NCBI GenBank assembly: GCA_003116975.1
Contig: BGKB01000008.1
Span: forward strand, 558,001-622,000
Direction of reading: 5' to 3'
From: Aurantiochytrium sp. KH105
Lineage: Eukaryota; Sar; Bigyra; Thraustochytrida; Thraustochytriidae
DNA: 64,000 nucleotides
The translations under genes and the position numbers were made by a program. Shown one piece after another: positions 28,451 to 37,351 of this stretch (position 1 is the first letter of the stretch; each line of letters opens with the position of its first letter). The notes under the pieces were generated by a model that saw only the letters and a program-made list of their open reading frames with translations, was not told where the DNA came from and made no database searches.

Positions 28451-29818
28451 ATGCTTGGAGCTCGCGAGCGGTCCTCCCAACGTGGCAATGTCAGAGGTTG
28501 GCATGTGAGCGTCTGGCTGGCGATCGCGCTTGCGATGGCGACTGCTCAATGCGCAAGCGCAAAGGGATTCATCTCCTTTCCACCTTCGCGCAAGATGATG
28601 GTCCTCGAAGCCGGCAGCCAGCCGCTGCCCAACAATGCAGGTGGCGCGGAACTCGAGTTTCACAAGGGCCACGGCCTCTGCGGCGCCCTAGGAAAAGATG
28701 CCGACCTTGACGTTAACGCTACGATCTCGCCTAATGCCTTCTTTACCGAAGGAGACGTCATTGACGTCGACGTGACACTCGAGTCGCATCGCAAAGGCCA
28801 CTTTGAGTTTAGGCTGTGCTCGCTTGACGCCAATGACTTCTCACAGGAGTGCTTGAACGAGCACGTGCTGGAGTTCGACGCTACTTTTACCGCTGCGAGC
28901 TACTCTGGACAAATGGAGGACGCCATGCGGTGGTCTCCGGCAGATCTCTTGGAAAACGAGGCTTGCAAGAGCGACGACGGCATGCCGTTGGGGTCGTGTT
29001 GCAACCATGGAGGGGCGTGTTCAGATGAAGCGCAAAACAGACACCGGTGGGCTGTGCCGTCGTCTGCAGCGGGTCCGATGTATACGATGCGTCTCGTGCT
29101 GCCAAGGGGTGTGAGGTGTGAGCATTGCGTTCTTCAATGGTTCTACCAAACGGGAGACGGCCGTGGCAGCTTTCACGGGTATCCCGAAGGGTTCTGGGAC
29201 TGCGCCGACGTAGCAATTCGAGAAAAGACTGTCTCGGTCTCAAGTGAAGTGCAGCGGCGCAAGCTGTTGGCGATACTCCCGGCAAGCGCAAAAGCACGAG
29301 AGCTGGGCAGCGATGATAACGATGTTGAGGTGGGGATCGATTTATCACTTTTAGGCGAAACAACATCGGCTCCCACAAACGCGCCTAGCTTTGCATCGAC
29401 ATCCGCTCCGACAACGGATCAAGCGCAAACGCCATCGTCCAACGAAACTTCGATTGATGGCGCAGTCCCGGATGACGGAAGTGGGTCGGCGAACGTTGAT
29501 GACGATGAAGATACAAGTGAGGATGATCCTACGAATGCAGCGGCCACTGTATCTACGGCGCTTATCGTAGGCGCTTCGGTGTCAGCAGCAGGGGCCGTTT
29601 TTATGCTTTTCGCACTTTTGCGCATGCGCCACAAGAGGTCGCATGGCGTCCTAGAAGCTATTCCTGTTTCGTTGCATGCGGCAAGACCAGTCAGCGCGTA
29701 TCCGAGCTCTCTATCAAGGTTACGCGGGTTCTTTTCGAGGTCTCGAGCGACGGACAGACACGCCTTCACGGCCAAGGAAGTCGAGGCGGTTGTGATTGAG
29801 AGTCCGGTAGACCATTGA
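28451..29818 (+). CDS. membrane-anchored LPMO-like protein, copy 1
   Basis: A 455-residue type I membrane protein. A signal peptide (1 to about 37, ending QCASA) precedes an LPMO-like ectodomain (about 38-258) with the landmarks GFISFPPSR, KGHGLCG, HRKGHFEFRLC, CVLQWFYQTGDG and FWDCADVAI. These match the Chitin_bind_3/AA15-like fold. The mature N-terminus should be Lys-Gly where copper-active enzymes have His-Gly, so the histidine brace is missing. A Thr/Pro/Ser-rich acidic linker follows, then a transmembrane helix (about 366-392) and a cytosolic tail ending in AKEVEAVVIESPVDH. The ectodomain probably binds a polysaccharide at the cell surface rather than oxidising it; this is inference. It is the first of three tandem paralogues and nearly identical to copy 2 over the ectodomain only. 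Confidence 0.85.
   Translation: MLGARERSSQRGNVRGWHVSVWLAIALAMATAQCASAKGFISFPPSRKMMVLEAGSQPLPNNAGGAELEFHKGHGLCGALGKDADLDVNATISPNAFFTEGDVIDVDVTLESHRKGHFEFRLCSLDANDFSQECLNEHVLEFDATFTAASYSGQMEDAMRWSPADLLENEACKSDDGMPLGSCCNHGGACSDEAQNRHRWAVPSSAAGPMYTMRLVLPRGVRCEHCVLQWFYQTGDGRGSFHGYPEGFWDCADVAIREKTVSVSSEVQRRKLLAILPASAKARELGSDDNDVEVGIDLSLLGETTSAPTNAPSFASTSAPTTDQAQTPSSNETSIDGAVPDDGSGSANVDDDEDTSEDDPTNAAATVSTALIVGASVSAAGAVFMLFALLRMRHKRSHGVLEAIPVSLHAARPVSAYPSSLSRLRGFFSRSRATDRHAFTAKEVEAVVIESPVDH
28556..29205 (+). repeat. 650-bp homogenised segment, copy 1
   Basis: Collinear with 30639-31288 (offset 2,083 bp) with six mismatches counted by eye and no gaps. The match begins at the signal-peptide cleavage site and stops at the end of the ectodomain. 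Flanking signal peptides, linkers and tails are not alignable at the DNA level. Confidence 0.9.
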
Positions 29819-30560
29819 AGAATCATTCCTTGACATTGATAACGATTTTTTTTTCTTTTCTCCTTTGGCGCAATGGTTACTACCTGATCCTCTCTTTGGG
29901 GGGGGGGGGAGCGGGCGGGCAGAGTGATTGGCTGGTCTGCCATGGGTTACGTTTTCCTGTAAAAATTGGTCAGGCAAACAGATGCCAATCTCGCGGAACT
30001 ATGCATTCCTCGCTTGTCTCGCCGGTCTGGTCACTCCGGAAACGCGATAGAGGCCTCGGGCCGGGCGGCCGGCAAGAGTCAGGACACGTTCCAGCGATCG
30101 TGGATAGCTTTGACGTGGCTTTTCTCCATTACTCCACGCAACTCTTTGCTTCCTTTCCATTGGCAGCGGCCTGCACCTGGGACCATTTCATTTTCCTCTG
30201 TTCCCTGCCTTTAGCTAGAAGGACTTTGTGCTGTTTTAATTTCACAATCACCGCACCGGACCTATACGTGACTTTGAAAGACCTGTGACCGAAATGGTGT
30301 GTACTATATCACACGTGCAAAAGACTGGATTTCGGGTTGGAAGCGGCTGCGGCCGCTTGCGAGACAGTGCGAGATTGTAAGATTTTTTACGCGGGCGAGC
30401 GAGCGAGCGAGCAATTCAAGCGCGCAGCCTGGTCCACTTTTGTATGGGTCCGACGATTCTTCCGGGCAGCGGGGGACTCGCGTATTTTGGCGTGTTGACC
30501 CTGGAGGGCGCGGAGTCGGCAAACCAGAATTGAAGGCTAGGCGAAGGAGAACCGAGGCAG
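29819..30560 (+). other. intergenic region between LPMO-like copies 1 and 2
   Basis: Contains a T-rich patch after the copy 1 stop, a ten-base G run near 29900, GCGAGCGAGCGA units near 30391-30412 and the leader of copy 2. The 157-codon frame at 29815 shows no domain and is not called. Confidence 0.55.
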
Positions 30561-32048
30561 ATGCGTCGGCGCCTGCAGCGCGTGCGCGCAGCTGCTGGAC
30601 TGCTGGGCGTGCTCGCTCTGGCCGGCGCGCATCATGCTAGCGCAAAGGGATTCATCTCCTTTCCACCTTCGCGCAAGATGATGGTCCTCGAAGCCGGCAG
30701 CCAGCCGCTGCCCAACAATGCAGGCGGCGCGGAACTCGAGTTTCACAAGGGCCACGGCCTCTGCGGCGCCCTAGGAAAAAATGCCGACCTTGACGTTAAC
30801 GCTACGATCTCGCCTAATGCCTTCTTTACCGAAGGAGACGTCATTGACGTCGACGTGACACTCGAGTCGCATCGCAAAGGCCACTTTGAGTTTAGGCTGT
30901 GCTCGCTTGACGCCAATGACTTCTCACAGGAGTGCTTGAACGAGCACGTGCTGGAGTTCGACGCTACTTTTACCGCTGCGAGCTACTCTGGACAAATGGA
31001 GGACGCCATGCGGTGGTCTCCGGCAGATCTCTTGGAAAACGAGGCTTGCAAGAGCGACGACGGCATGCCGTTGGGGTCGTGTTGCAACCATGGAGGGGCG
31101 TGTTCAGATGAAGCGCAAAACAGACACCGGTGGGCTGTGCCGTCATCTGCAGCGGGTCCGATGTATACGATGCGTCTCGTGCTGCCAAGGGGTGTGAGGT
31201 GCGAGCATTGCGTTCTTCAATGGTTTTACCAAACGGGAGACGGCCGTGGCAGCTTTCACGGGTATCCCGAAGGTTTCTGGGACTGCGCTGATATTGCAAT
31301 CGCTCGAGAAGAAGACTTGCTAGACTCAATCGAGGCAGAACAGATGAAAAGACGCTTAACTGTTGATGACCAGCTTGCTCAAAGAAGTACCGAAACCGGC
31401 TGCTGGTCTGCAGTTGGGACTGATCACACATTTTGCAGGACATATAAATGCAATCAAAAGCACATTAATGATGGACTCTGCACGACAGATGATCCTTATG
31501 ACGAGCAAGGAAGCTCTGAAGCCCCAACGGCATCGCCAACAGCGGATAGCACTTCGGAAGGGGATGAAAGTGAAGGAGAAAATTCACAAGGACCAACTTG
31601 GTCGCCATCAACGCCAGCGCCGACGATTGAACACAATTCTACAGAACAAGAAGAATCTGGGGCACCAACCCCAGCGCCAACACTTGCTGGAAAAGTCAAT
31701 GATGATGATTCTGGTAAAAACAGCGATCAAGACGAGGAGGACTTTGAATCAGATGATCGTCAGGACTCGTCAAAATCCATGATTCTCGGGGCATCGGCTG
31801 CAGCAGTTGGGGCCGTAGCAGTTGCTGCCAGTGTATTCTATGTGCATCGAAACAAGCACACCCATGTGCGAGAAGCTTTACCGGTTGCAATGCACGCAGT
31901 CGATGTCAATGATGACGACGCACCTCCGAAGAGTGGAGCCTTGGGCAAACTACGGCGAAGTATTTTTAGGACACCACGCAGCGATGCACAGAACGTCTTT
32001 ATGGCCAAAGAGGTCGAAGCTGTTGTCGTAGCAAGTCCCGTGCCGTGA
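30561..32048 (+). CDS. membrane-anchored LPMO-like protein, copy 2
   Basis: A 495-residue paralogue of copy 1. The signal peptide is different (MRRRLQRV..., ending HHASA), but the ectodomain (about 27-245) is almost identical, again starting Lys-Gly in place of His-Gly. Beyond it is a small Cys module absent from copy 1 (GCWSAVGTDHTFC..., about residues 280-310, five cysteines). Then come Thr/Pro-rich linker repeats (APTASPTA, PAPTIE, PTPAPT), a transmembrane helix (about 405-430) and a tail ending AKEVEAVVVASPVP. The different signal peptide, linker and tail around a common ectodomain suggest the ectodomain was copied into or homogenised between two genes. Surface polysaccharide binding is inferred; enzymatic LPMO activity is unlikely without the N-terminal His. 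Confidence 0.85.
   Translation: MRRRLQRVRAAAGLLGVLALAGAHHASAKGFISFPPSRKMMVLEAGSQPLPNNAGGAELEFHKGHGLCGALGKNADLDVNATISPNAFFTEGDVIDVDVTLESHRKGHFEFRLCSLDANDFSQECLNEHVLEFDATFTAASYSGQMEDAMRWSPADLLENEACKSDDGMPLGSCCNHGGACSDEAQNRHRWAVPSSAAGPMYTMRLVLPRGVRCEHCVLQWFYQTGDGRGSFHGYPEGFWDCADIAIAREEDLLDSIEAEQMKRRLTVDDQLAQRSTETGCWSAVGTDHTFCRTYKCNQKHINDGLCTTDDPYDEQGSSEAPTASPTADSTSEGDESEGENSQGPTWSPSTPAPTIEHNSTEQEESGAPTPAPTLAGKVNDDDSGKNSDQDEEDFESDDRQDSSKSMILGASAAAVGAVAVAASVFYVHRNKHTHVREALPVAMHAVDVNDDDAPPKSGALGKLRRSIFRTPRSDAQNVFMAKEVEAVVVASPVP
30639..31288 (+). repeat. 650-bp homogenised segment, copy 2
   Basis: Partner of 28556-29205. The six differences are two near the 5' end and four in the last 160 bp or so, leaving a central stretch of about 350 bp or more without change. 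Only one difference changes the protein (Asp to Asn). Confidence 0.9.
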
Positions 32049-32574
32049 CGCACTAGGCCTACTACCGTACTTATACCACCATGTTCATAAGCCTAGTATC
32101 AAAAATCAATGTTGCAGTTATTATCGGTGGGCGCCCCTGCTTGTCTGTCCGTGCGAATGATTATCGGTCGCGCAAAAAGCCGGAGGGAGCGCCCCGGACG
32201 TTCCCTCGCTCGGGGCACAAGCCTCGTGTGTCGCGCAGGCAAAGCTAAGCAAGACAAGCTAGCCAGCTGTCTAGCACACACAGGCTGGCTGATGTGAGTC
32301 CATTTTTATCCTTTTTTCTTCTTCTTTTCTAGCTGCGGTATGGCAAGTTTTCTTTCGTTTGGCTGCTTTTGCAACTTCCGCTTCCAAGCCACGATGATGC
32401 GGCGGCCCTAGCGCAACATTCACGCGCTCGCGCGCTCGGACGATGGCAGCTACGGCGCAGACTGGAAACGCCCCTGGGCTAGGTCTCCACCGCCGTTGCC
32501 GTCGCCGCAGCCGCACGCGATTCTGCACACGCGCTGCAGACGGGCAGCTTGGCAAGCGCTCCGCGGGTGAGGAG
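32049..32574 (+). other. intergenic region before LPMO-like copy 3
   Basis: Contains the 3' end of copy 2 and the leader of copy 3. The copy 3 frame is open upstream to 32443 but that part is Arg-rich and lacks signal-peptide character, so it is treated as leader. CGCTCGCGCGCTCG and short TTCTTC runs are the only repeats. Confidence 0.5.
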
Positions 32575-34308
32575 ATGGCGTTGTCAGCGAAGGCAATACG
32601 TCCCGTCGGGACGACGAAGTCGAAGACTTTGGCCGTGGTGGCTGCGCTCGTGCTGAGCGCAGTAGTAGGCGCGCGAGGCGAAGGGTTTTTGCTGTACCCG
32701 CCTTCGCGGAATCTTGTATACAATGGCGGCTCGCGAGGGGAGAACGGAATTGACGACATGGATGCCGGAGGCGCTCAGGCGGAATTCTCAAATGGCCACG
32801 GGTTGTGCGGAGACCAAAATTCGAGACGCGAGATGCAATCGCCGAACAAATTCGGCGGAGGGTTACCTCTCGTTACGTACGTGGAAAATAGCACGATCGA
32901 GATCAATGTGACGATCACCACACACCGTAAGGGCTACTTTGAGTTCAGGCTCTGCGACCTCGACGACGACGGTCTCGATCTGAATGAAGCTATTACGCAA
33001 AGCTGTTTAAATGAATACGTGCTCGAGTTCGACATGGAGTACACGGAATCAAGCTATAAGGATCAGATGGAAGATGGCCGGATTTCGCCGGCAGATTACA
33101 AAGGCAGCGGAAGTCTGGCATCCTCCTCGGAAGCGTACAAGTGCAAAAACTTGTACGCTTCCCCAACAGGCAGTTGCTGCAACAATGGCGGAGATTGCTC
33201 GCAACCGAACAACAACAAGGAACGCTGGGTTGTTCCTCTTGCTGAGGCTGGGCCAGTGTACACTATGCGATACAGTCTTCCACAAGGCGTAACCTGCGAT
33301 CGCTGCGTGCTCCAATGGTACTATCAGACCGGCGACGATGAGATTGCATACGATGCTCCGAACGGGCTTGCAACTTTTCTCTACCCCGCAGGAACATGGA
33401 ATTGCGCTGATATCGCGATCGTTCCAGAGGGCGCAAATATCTCCACTCCTGTCAACGTGAGTAATTTCTACAAGAGTGTCCTCCTTTCGGGGGAGGAAGA
33501 ATCAATTGAGATTGCTAGCGGGCAAGAAGATTGCCAGTCCGCAATTGGTGACGATCATGCCTTGTGCAGATTTTACGAGTGCTCACAAGCGCTCATTTCC
33601 AATGGCATGTGCGTGATCGCGCAGGTGAATTCAACCGAAGGGAATGCATCTGGTGATGAAAGCGATTCTGGCGACGGAAGCGATTCTGGTGACGGAAGCG
33701 ATTCTAGCAACGGAGCAGGGACCAAGACGGGCGACGAAGACGCAAAAAATGCTGATTCATTCGTTCCCATCATGGCCGGCGCGGTCGGTGGCGGTGTTTT
33801 TCTTATCGCGAGTGCGTTGGCACTTGTTTATCGGCGCCGGAAACATGAACGACTTGGACGCGTGATGGAGGCACTCCCGGAAGCAATGGACCCAGAAGTT
33901 GGGGGCCGAGGCTCCGGGGCGAGCGCATCTCGCGGAAAGACGATGAAACGAGGTGGGGGAGGTCTCTTTAGCAAGGGCGGATTCTTTTCCCGTGGCACGA
34001 ACCGGAACTCTGTGTATTATGCGAAGGAAATTGAAACTGTGGTGATTGCCAGTCCTGTTGCCGATTTCTCGCCTGCGGCTTCTGTGCCAACTGCTGCAAG
34101 GTTTCATACGAGCGCACGAGGCGCATCAACGCAAGGAGGAGAAAGTTCACGTCGAGCGCGACAACAGCAGCAGCAGCAGCAACAACGACAACGAGAAGAA
34201 GAAGAACTTGATGCTGAAGAGCTGGAGGAAGAGGAAGAAGAAGAAGAAGAAGAAGAAGAAGAAGCAGCATCAGGCAAGGAGGAGGATGACGTTGAAAGTA
34301 TGTTGTAA
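32575..34308 (+). CDS. membrane-anchored LPMO-like protein, copy 3
   Basis: A 577-residue divergent member of the array. The ATG at 32575 is chosen because it places a signal peptide (KTLAVVAALVLSAVVGA) directly before the ectodomain; an ATG 44 codons upstream would bury it. The ectodomain starts Glu-Gly-Phe (EGFLLYPPSRN), so it too lacks the copper histidine. Landmarks include FSNGHGLCGD, THRKGYFEFRLC, CVLQWYYQTGDD and WNCADIAI. Like copy 2 it has the extra Cys module (DCQSAIGDDHALC...). An acidic SGDGSDSGDGS linker, a transmembrane helix (about 395-423) and a tail with AKEIETVVIASPV follow. The tail then extends into poly-Gln and poly-Glu runs not present in the other copies. The function is inferred as for the paralogues. 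Confidence 0.85.
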   Translation: MALSAKAIRPVGTTKSKTLAVVAALVLSAVVGARGEGFLLYPPSRNLVYNGGSRGENGIDDMDAGGAQAEFSNGHGLCGDQNSRREMQSPNKFGGGLPLVTYVENSTIEINVTITTHRKGYFEFRLCDLDDDGLDLNEAITQSCLNEYVLEFDMEYTESSYKDQMEDGRISPADYKGSGSLASSSEAYKCKNLYASPTGSCCNNGGDCSQPNNNKERWVVPLAEAGPVYTMRYSLPQGVTCDRCVLQWYYQTGDDEIAYDAPNGLATFLYPAGTWNCADIAIVPEGANISTPVNVSNFYKSVLLSGEEESIEIASGQEDCQSAIGDDHALCRFYECSQALISNGMCVIAQVNSTEGNASGDESDSGDGSDSGDGSDSSNGAGTKTGDEDAKNADSFVPIMAGAVGGGVFLIASALALVYRRRKHERLGRVMEALPEAMDPEVGGRGSGASASRGKTMKRGGGGLFSKGGFFSRGTNRNSVYYAKEIETVVIASPVADFSPAASVPTAARFHTSARGASTQGGESSRRARQQQQQQQQRQREEEELDAEELEEEEEEEEEEEEEAASGKEEDDVESML

Positions 34309-34312
34309 TAAA
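34307..34312 (+). terminator. AATAAA overlapping the copy 3 stop codon
   Basis: The hexamer shares its first two bases with the TAA stop (34306-34308). If used as a poly(A) signal, the 3' untranslated region would be only about 10-30 bases. Use of this signal in the organism is assumed, not shown. Confidence 0.4.
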
Positions 34313-35161
34313 AACTAGTATTTTGCCCATTGTCAAGTCAAGACCTGCCTGTCGTTCCAGGGCCAATATCCCTTCTTCACCGCAAGCACATGCTCACCGT
34401 GCTATCATCGTCATTTGTGTCGTCCTCATGAGCAGCGGCTGCGGCATTGGGCCTCATTCTCTCTTCTCCTCCCAAATCCTTGCGCTCGCTGCCGCTCGAC
34501 GCGTCATGCGGGGTGAGTGATGACGCTCTCCAGAACGCCGATCAACTCGCGGGATTCTGGGACTTTCATGATCCCCCTGCTTGACGCGTCCGACCGTTGG
34601 TGCAGAGGCGCGGATATACGTCTTGTTGCAGAACATCCTTGTTCTGCGTTCGCGCTGGGCTCAGCTAACCATGGTAAGCTGGGTCTCCTTCTTCCGAGCG
34701 AGTGGTCGAGAAGCGCGTGCGTGAGCTCGCGAGCGAGCGACTGCGAATGACTGCCTGCCTGGCGGCAAGCCCCGGAGGCCACACGCGCTGGACGACGCCG
34801 ATGCCGATGCCGAGGGACGAGCGCACGCACCTTGGCGGGCCGTGGTCGCCGCCGAGGCGACCTTGAGCGACCGGGATGAAGCAGCAGCAGCAGCAGCAGC
34901 AGCGATGACTCATGCTGGCGCCTCGTTGCCTCGGTCCACGGTGGAATGACTGGCTGGTGCCCGGAAGAAGAAGAAGAAGAAGAAGAAGGAGAAGCGCGAG
35001 AAAGGGGCGCAGAAACAAACCCCAAAGAGAGAGAAGGGAGCGGCAGCGGGCGGCCAGACGACCAACCAGCGGCGGCGGCGACGCGCAGGGCCCGGGCGAG
35101 CGAGCGAGCGGGCGGGCGAGCGAGGGCGAGCGGCGAGGGAGCGAGGTCTCGCGGCGGCAAG
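34309..35161 (+). other. intergenic region and leader of the ABCF gene
   Basis: Holds GCAGCA repeats (34882-34902), AAGAAGAAG (34965-34990) and GCGAGCGAGCGGGCGGGC (35097-35125). The ABCF frame is open upstream to 34946, but the extra residues are low-complexity Glu/Arg, so the ATG at 35162 is preferred. Confidence 0.55.
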
Positions 35162-37351
35162 ATGGGCAAGAAGGGCAAGTACGCGACGGCGCCCAAGAGC
35201 GAGAAGTCGAAGAAGAAGGCGGAGAAGAAGGCCTCGAAGGGCGCCGATGCCGCCGCCGAGAAGGCTGCCGCCGCCGAGGAGGCGGCCAAGGCGGCGCGAC
35301 TGGGAAGGCCCGTGCCGGAGATGTACCCGGACATCATCGCGACCTTTGGCACGAACGAGAAGAAGATCGCAGCGAGCGCCAAGCAGATCCTCGTCGAGAA
35401 CCTGACCGTGCTCTACCACGGCTACGAGCTACTCTCCGACACAACGCTGACGCTGAGCTGGGGCAACCGGTACGGCTTGATTGCGCGCAACGGTGAGGGC
35501 AAGTCGACGCTGCTCCGCGCGCTGGCCAGTGGAATCATCCCGAGGCCCGCCAACATTGATGTGTACACCGTGGAGCGCGGCATGGACAAGACGGACAAGA
35601 CCGCTCTGGAGGCGGTGCTCGAGGTGGACCAGGAAAAGCAAGAGCTGGAGACCGAGATTGACCGGCTCACAGACATGATGGGCGACGAGTCTCTCTCGGA
35701 CGACGAGCAGAGCGCCCTCAGTGACGAGTTGAGCGACCTGTATGAGCGTCTCGACGAGCTCGGCGCCGATACGGCCGAGGCTCGCGCGGCCTCGATCCTG
35801 AACGGTCTTGGTTTCACCAAGGAGATGCAGGCAAAGAAGACGTCTGACTTTTCCGGTGGCTGGCTGATGCGCATCTCGCTTGCCAAGGCGCTGTACCTGA
35901 ACCCGAGCTTTCTCATTCTGGACGAGCCCACGAACCATTTGGACATGGGTGCCGTGGTGTGGCTGGAACAGTACCTGAAGAAGTTCAACCGTATCTTGCT
36001 GATGGTGTCGCACTCGCAGGACTTTCTCAACGGTGTGTGCTCGAACATGATTCTGCTGCGCGACCGCAAGCTCGAGTATTTCGGCGGCAACTACGATTCG
36101 TACGTGCGGACGCGCTCCGAGAAGGAAGTGCGCCAACAAAAGGCGTACGAGTCGGAGCAGGCGCAGATTGCGGACATGAAGAACTACATTGCGCGTTTCG
36201 GTCACGGTTCCGCCAAGCTGGCCAAGCAGGCGCAGTCCAAGGAGAAGACGCTGGAGAAGATGATGCGCAGCGGTCTCACGGAAAAGGTCAAGGATGAGAA
36301 GCGGCTCAAGATCAAGTTCTACCCGTGCGGCAAGCTCCCGCCCCCTGTTCTTCAGCTGCAGGAGGTCGGCTTTGCGTACCCGAACTGCGAGCTCTTGTAC
36401 ACTGGCGTGGATCGCGGTCTGGACTGCGACTCGCGCGTGTGCTTGGTGGGTCCCAACGGCTGCGGCAAGTCGACGCTGTGCAAGCTGCTTATGGGCGACT
36501 TGATGCCCACCGAAGGCATGGTGCGCCGTCACCACCACCTCAAGATCGCCTCGTACCAGCAGCACACCGTGGACCAGCTCCCGTTTGAGAAGTCGCCGCT
36601 CGAGTACATGCACGAGGTGTTCCCCAAGGATCTGGTGACTGGCGAGGTGAACTCCGTGGACAAGATCCGCAGCATGGTGGGCCGCTTTGGCATTACCGGT
36701 GCTGCGCAAACGATGAAGATCTCGCAGCTTTCGGATGGCCAGCGCTCGCGTCTGGTGTTTGCGGTGATTGCGGAGCAGCGGCCGAACTTTATCTTTTTCG
36801 ATGAGCCAACCAACAACATTGATATGGAGACAATTGACTCGCTGGCCGACGCCATTAACGAGTTCGAGGGCGGTGTCTGCGTGGTTTCGCATGATATCCG
36901 TCTCATTTCGCAGGTTGCGCAAGAGATTTGGCTCGTCGAGAATGGTCAGGTGATTACCTTTCCGGGCGATATTGCCGACTTTAAGAAGCAGCTCGAGCGC
37001 CAGGTGCAGGAAACCGGCTCGGCCAGCAACACGCCAGTGCTGCAGGGCGACAGCTCGCGCGCCAAGACCACCCCCACCGAGGCTCCCAAGGCGGCCCCGA
37101 AGCCCAAGGCCTCGATTTCTGTGGCCAAGCCTGCGAGCAATAACGCGGCGCCTAAGCCTGCTTCGGAGACTCCGCCGGCGTTTGAGGGCCTGAAGCCGCT
37201 CAAGAAGAAGGACGACGACGAGGGTGGCTTGTTGCAGCCCTTGGGCGCTGACGAAAAGAAGGCGGCCCTTGCCGCTGCCTCCGCGCCGTCTGAGGAGAAG
37301 AAGGCCTCTTCGCTCGAGGCTCTTCTCAAGGAGCAGGAGAAGGGTCTTTAA
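35162..37351 (+). CDS. ABCF2: ABCF2/ARB1-type ribosome-biogenesis ATPase
   Basis: A 729-residue soluble twin-cassette ABC protein with no membrane segments. The start at 35162 gives the basic MGKKGKY N-terminus. Cassette 1 has Walker A ARNGEGKST (K114), signature FSGGW and Walker B LILDEPTNHLD. Cassette 2 has GPNGCGKST, signature LSDGQ and IFFDEPTNNID. Between them lies the ABCF linker with NYIARFGHGSAKLAKQAQSKEKTL, a hallmark of the ABCF2/ARB1 branch, as are WLEQYLKKFNRILLMVSHSQDFLNGVC and ADAINEFEGG. ARB1 in yeast acts in 40S and 60S assembly and export; the same role is inferred. Oddities are the Ala for Gly at the start of Walker A 1, Asn for His in the second EPTN motif, and a C-terminal extension of about 120 Ala/Pro/Lys-rich residues beyond the usual end. 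Confidence 0.95.
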   Translation: MGKKGKYATAPKSEKSKKKAEKKASKGADAAAEKAAAAEEAAKAARLGRPVPEMYPDIIATFGTNEKKIAASAKQILVENLTVLYHGYELLSDTTLTLSWGNRYGLIARNGEGKSTLLRALASGIIPRPANIDVYTVERGMDKTDKTALEAVLEVDQEKQELETEIDRLTDMMGDESLSDDEQSALSDELSDLYERLDELGADTAEARAASILNGLGFTKEMQAKKTSDFSGGWLMRISLAKALYLNPSFLILDEPTNHLDMGAVVWLEQYLKKFNRILLMVSHSQDFLNGVCSNMILLRDRKLEYFGGNYDSYVRTRSEKEVRQQKAYESEQAQIADMKNYIARFGHGSAKLAKQAQSKEKTLEKMMRSGLTEKVKDEKRLKIKFYPCGKLPPPVLQLQEVGFAYPNCELLYTGVDRGLDCDSRVCLVGPNGCGKSTLCKLLMGDLMPTEGMVRRHHHLKIASYQQHTVDQLPFEKSPLEYMHEVFPKDLVTGEVNSVDKIRSMVGRFGITGAAQTMKISQLSDGQRSRLVFAVIAEQRPNFIFFDEPTNNIDMETIDSLADAINEFEGGVCVVSHDIRLISQVAQEIWLVENGQVITFPGDIADFKKQLERQVQETGSASNTPVLQGDSSRAKTTPTEAPKAAPKPKASISVAKPASNNAAPKPASETPPAFEGLKPLKKKDDDEGGLLQPLGADEKKAALAAASAPSEEKKASSLEALLKEQEKGL

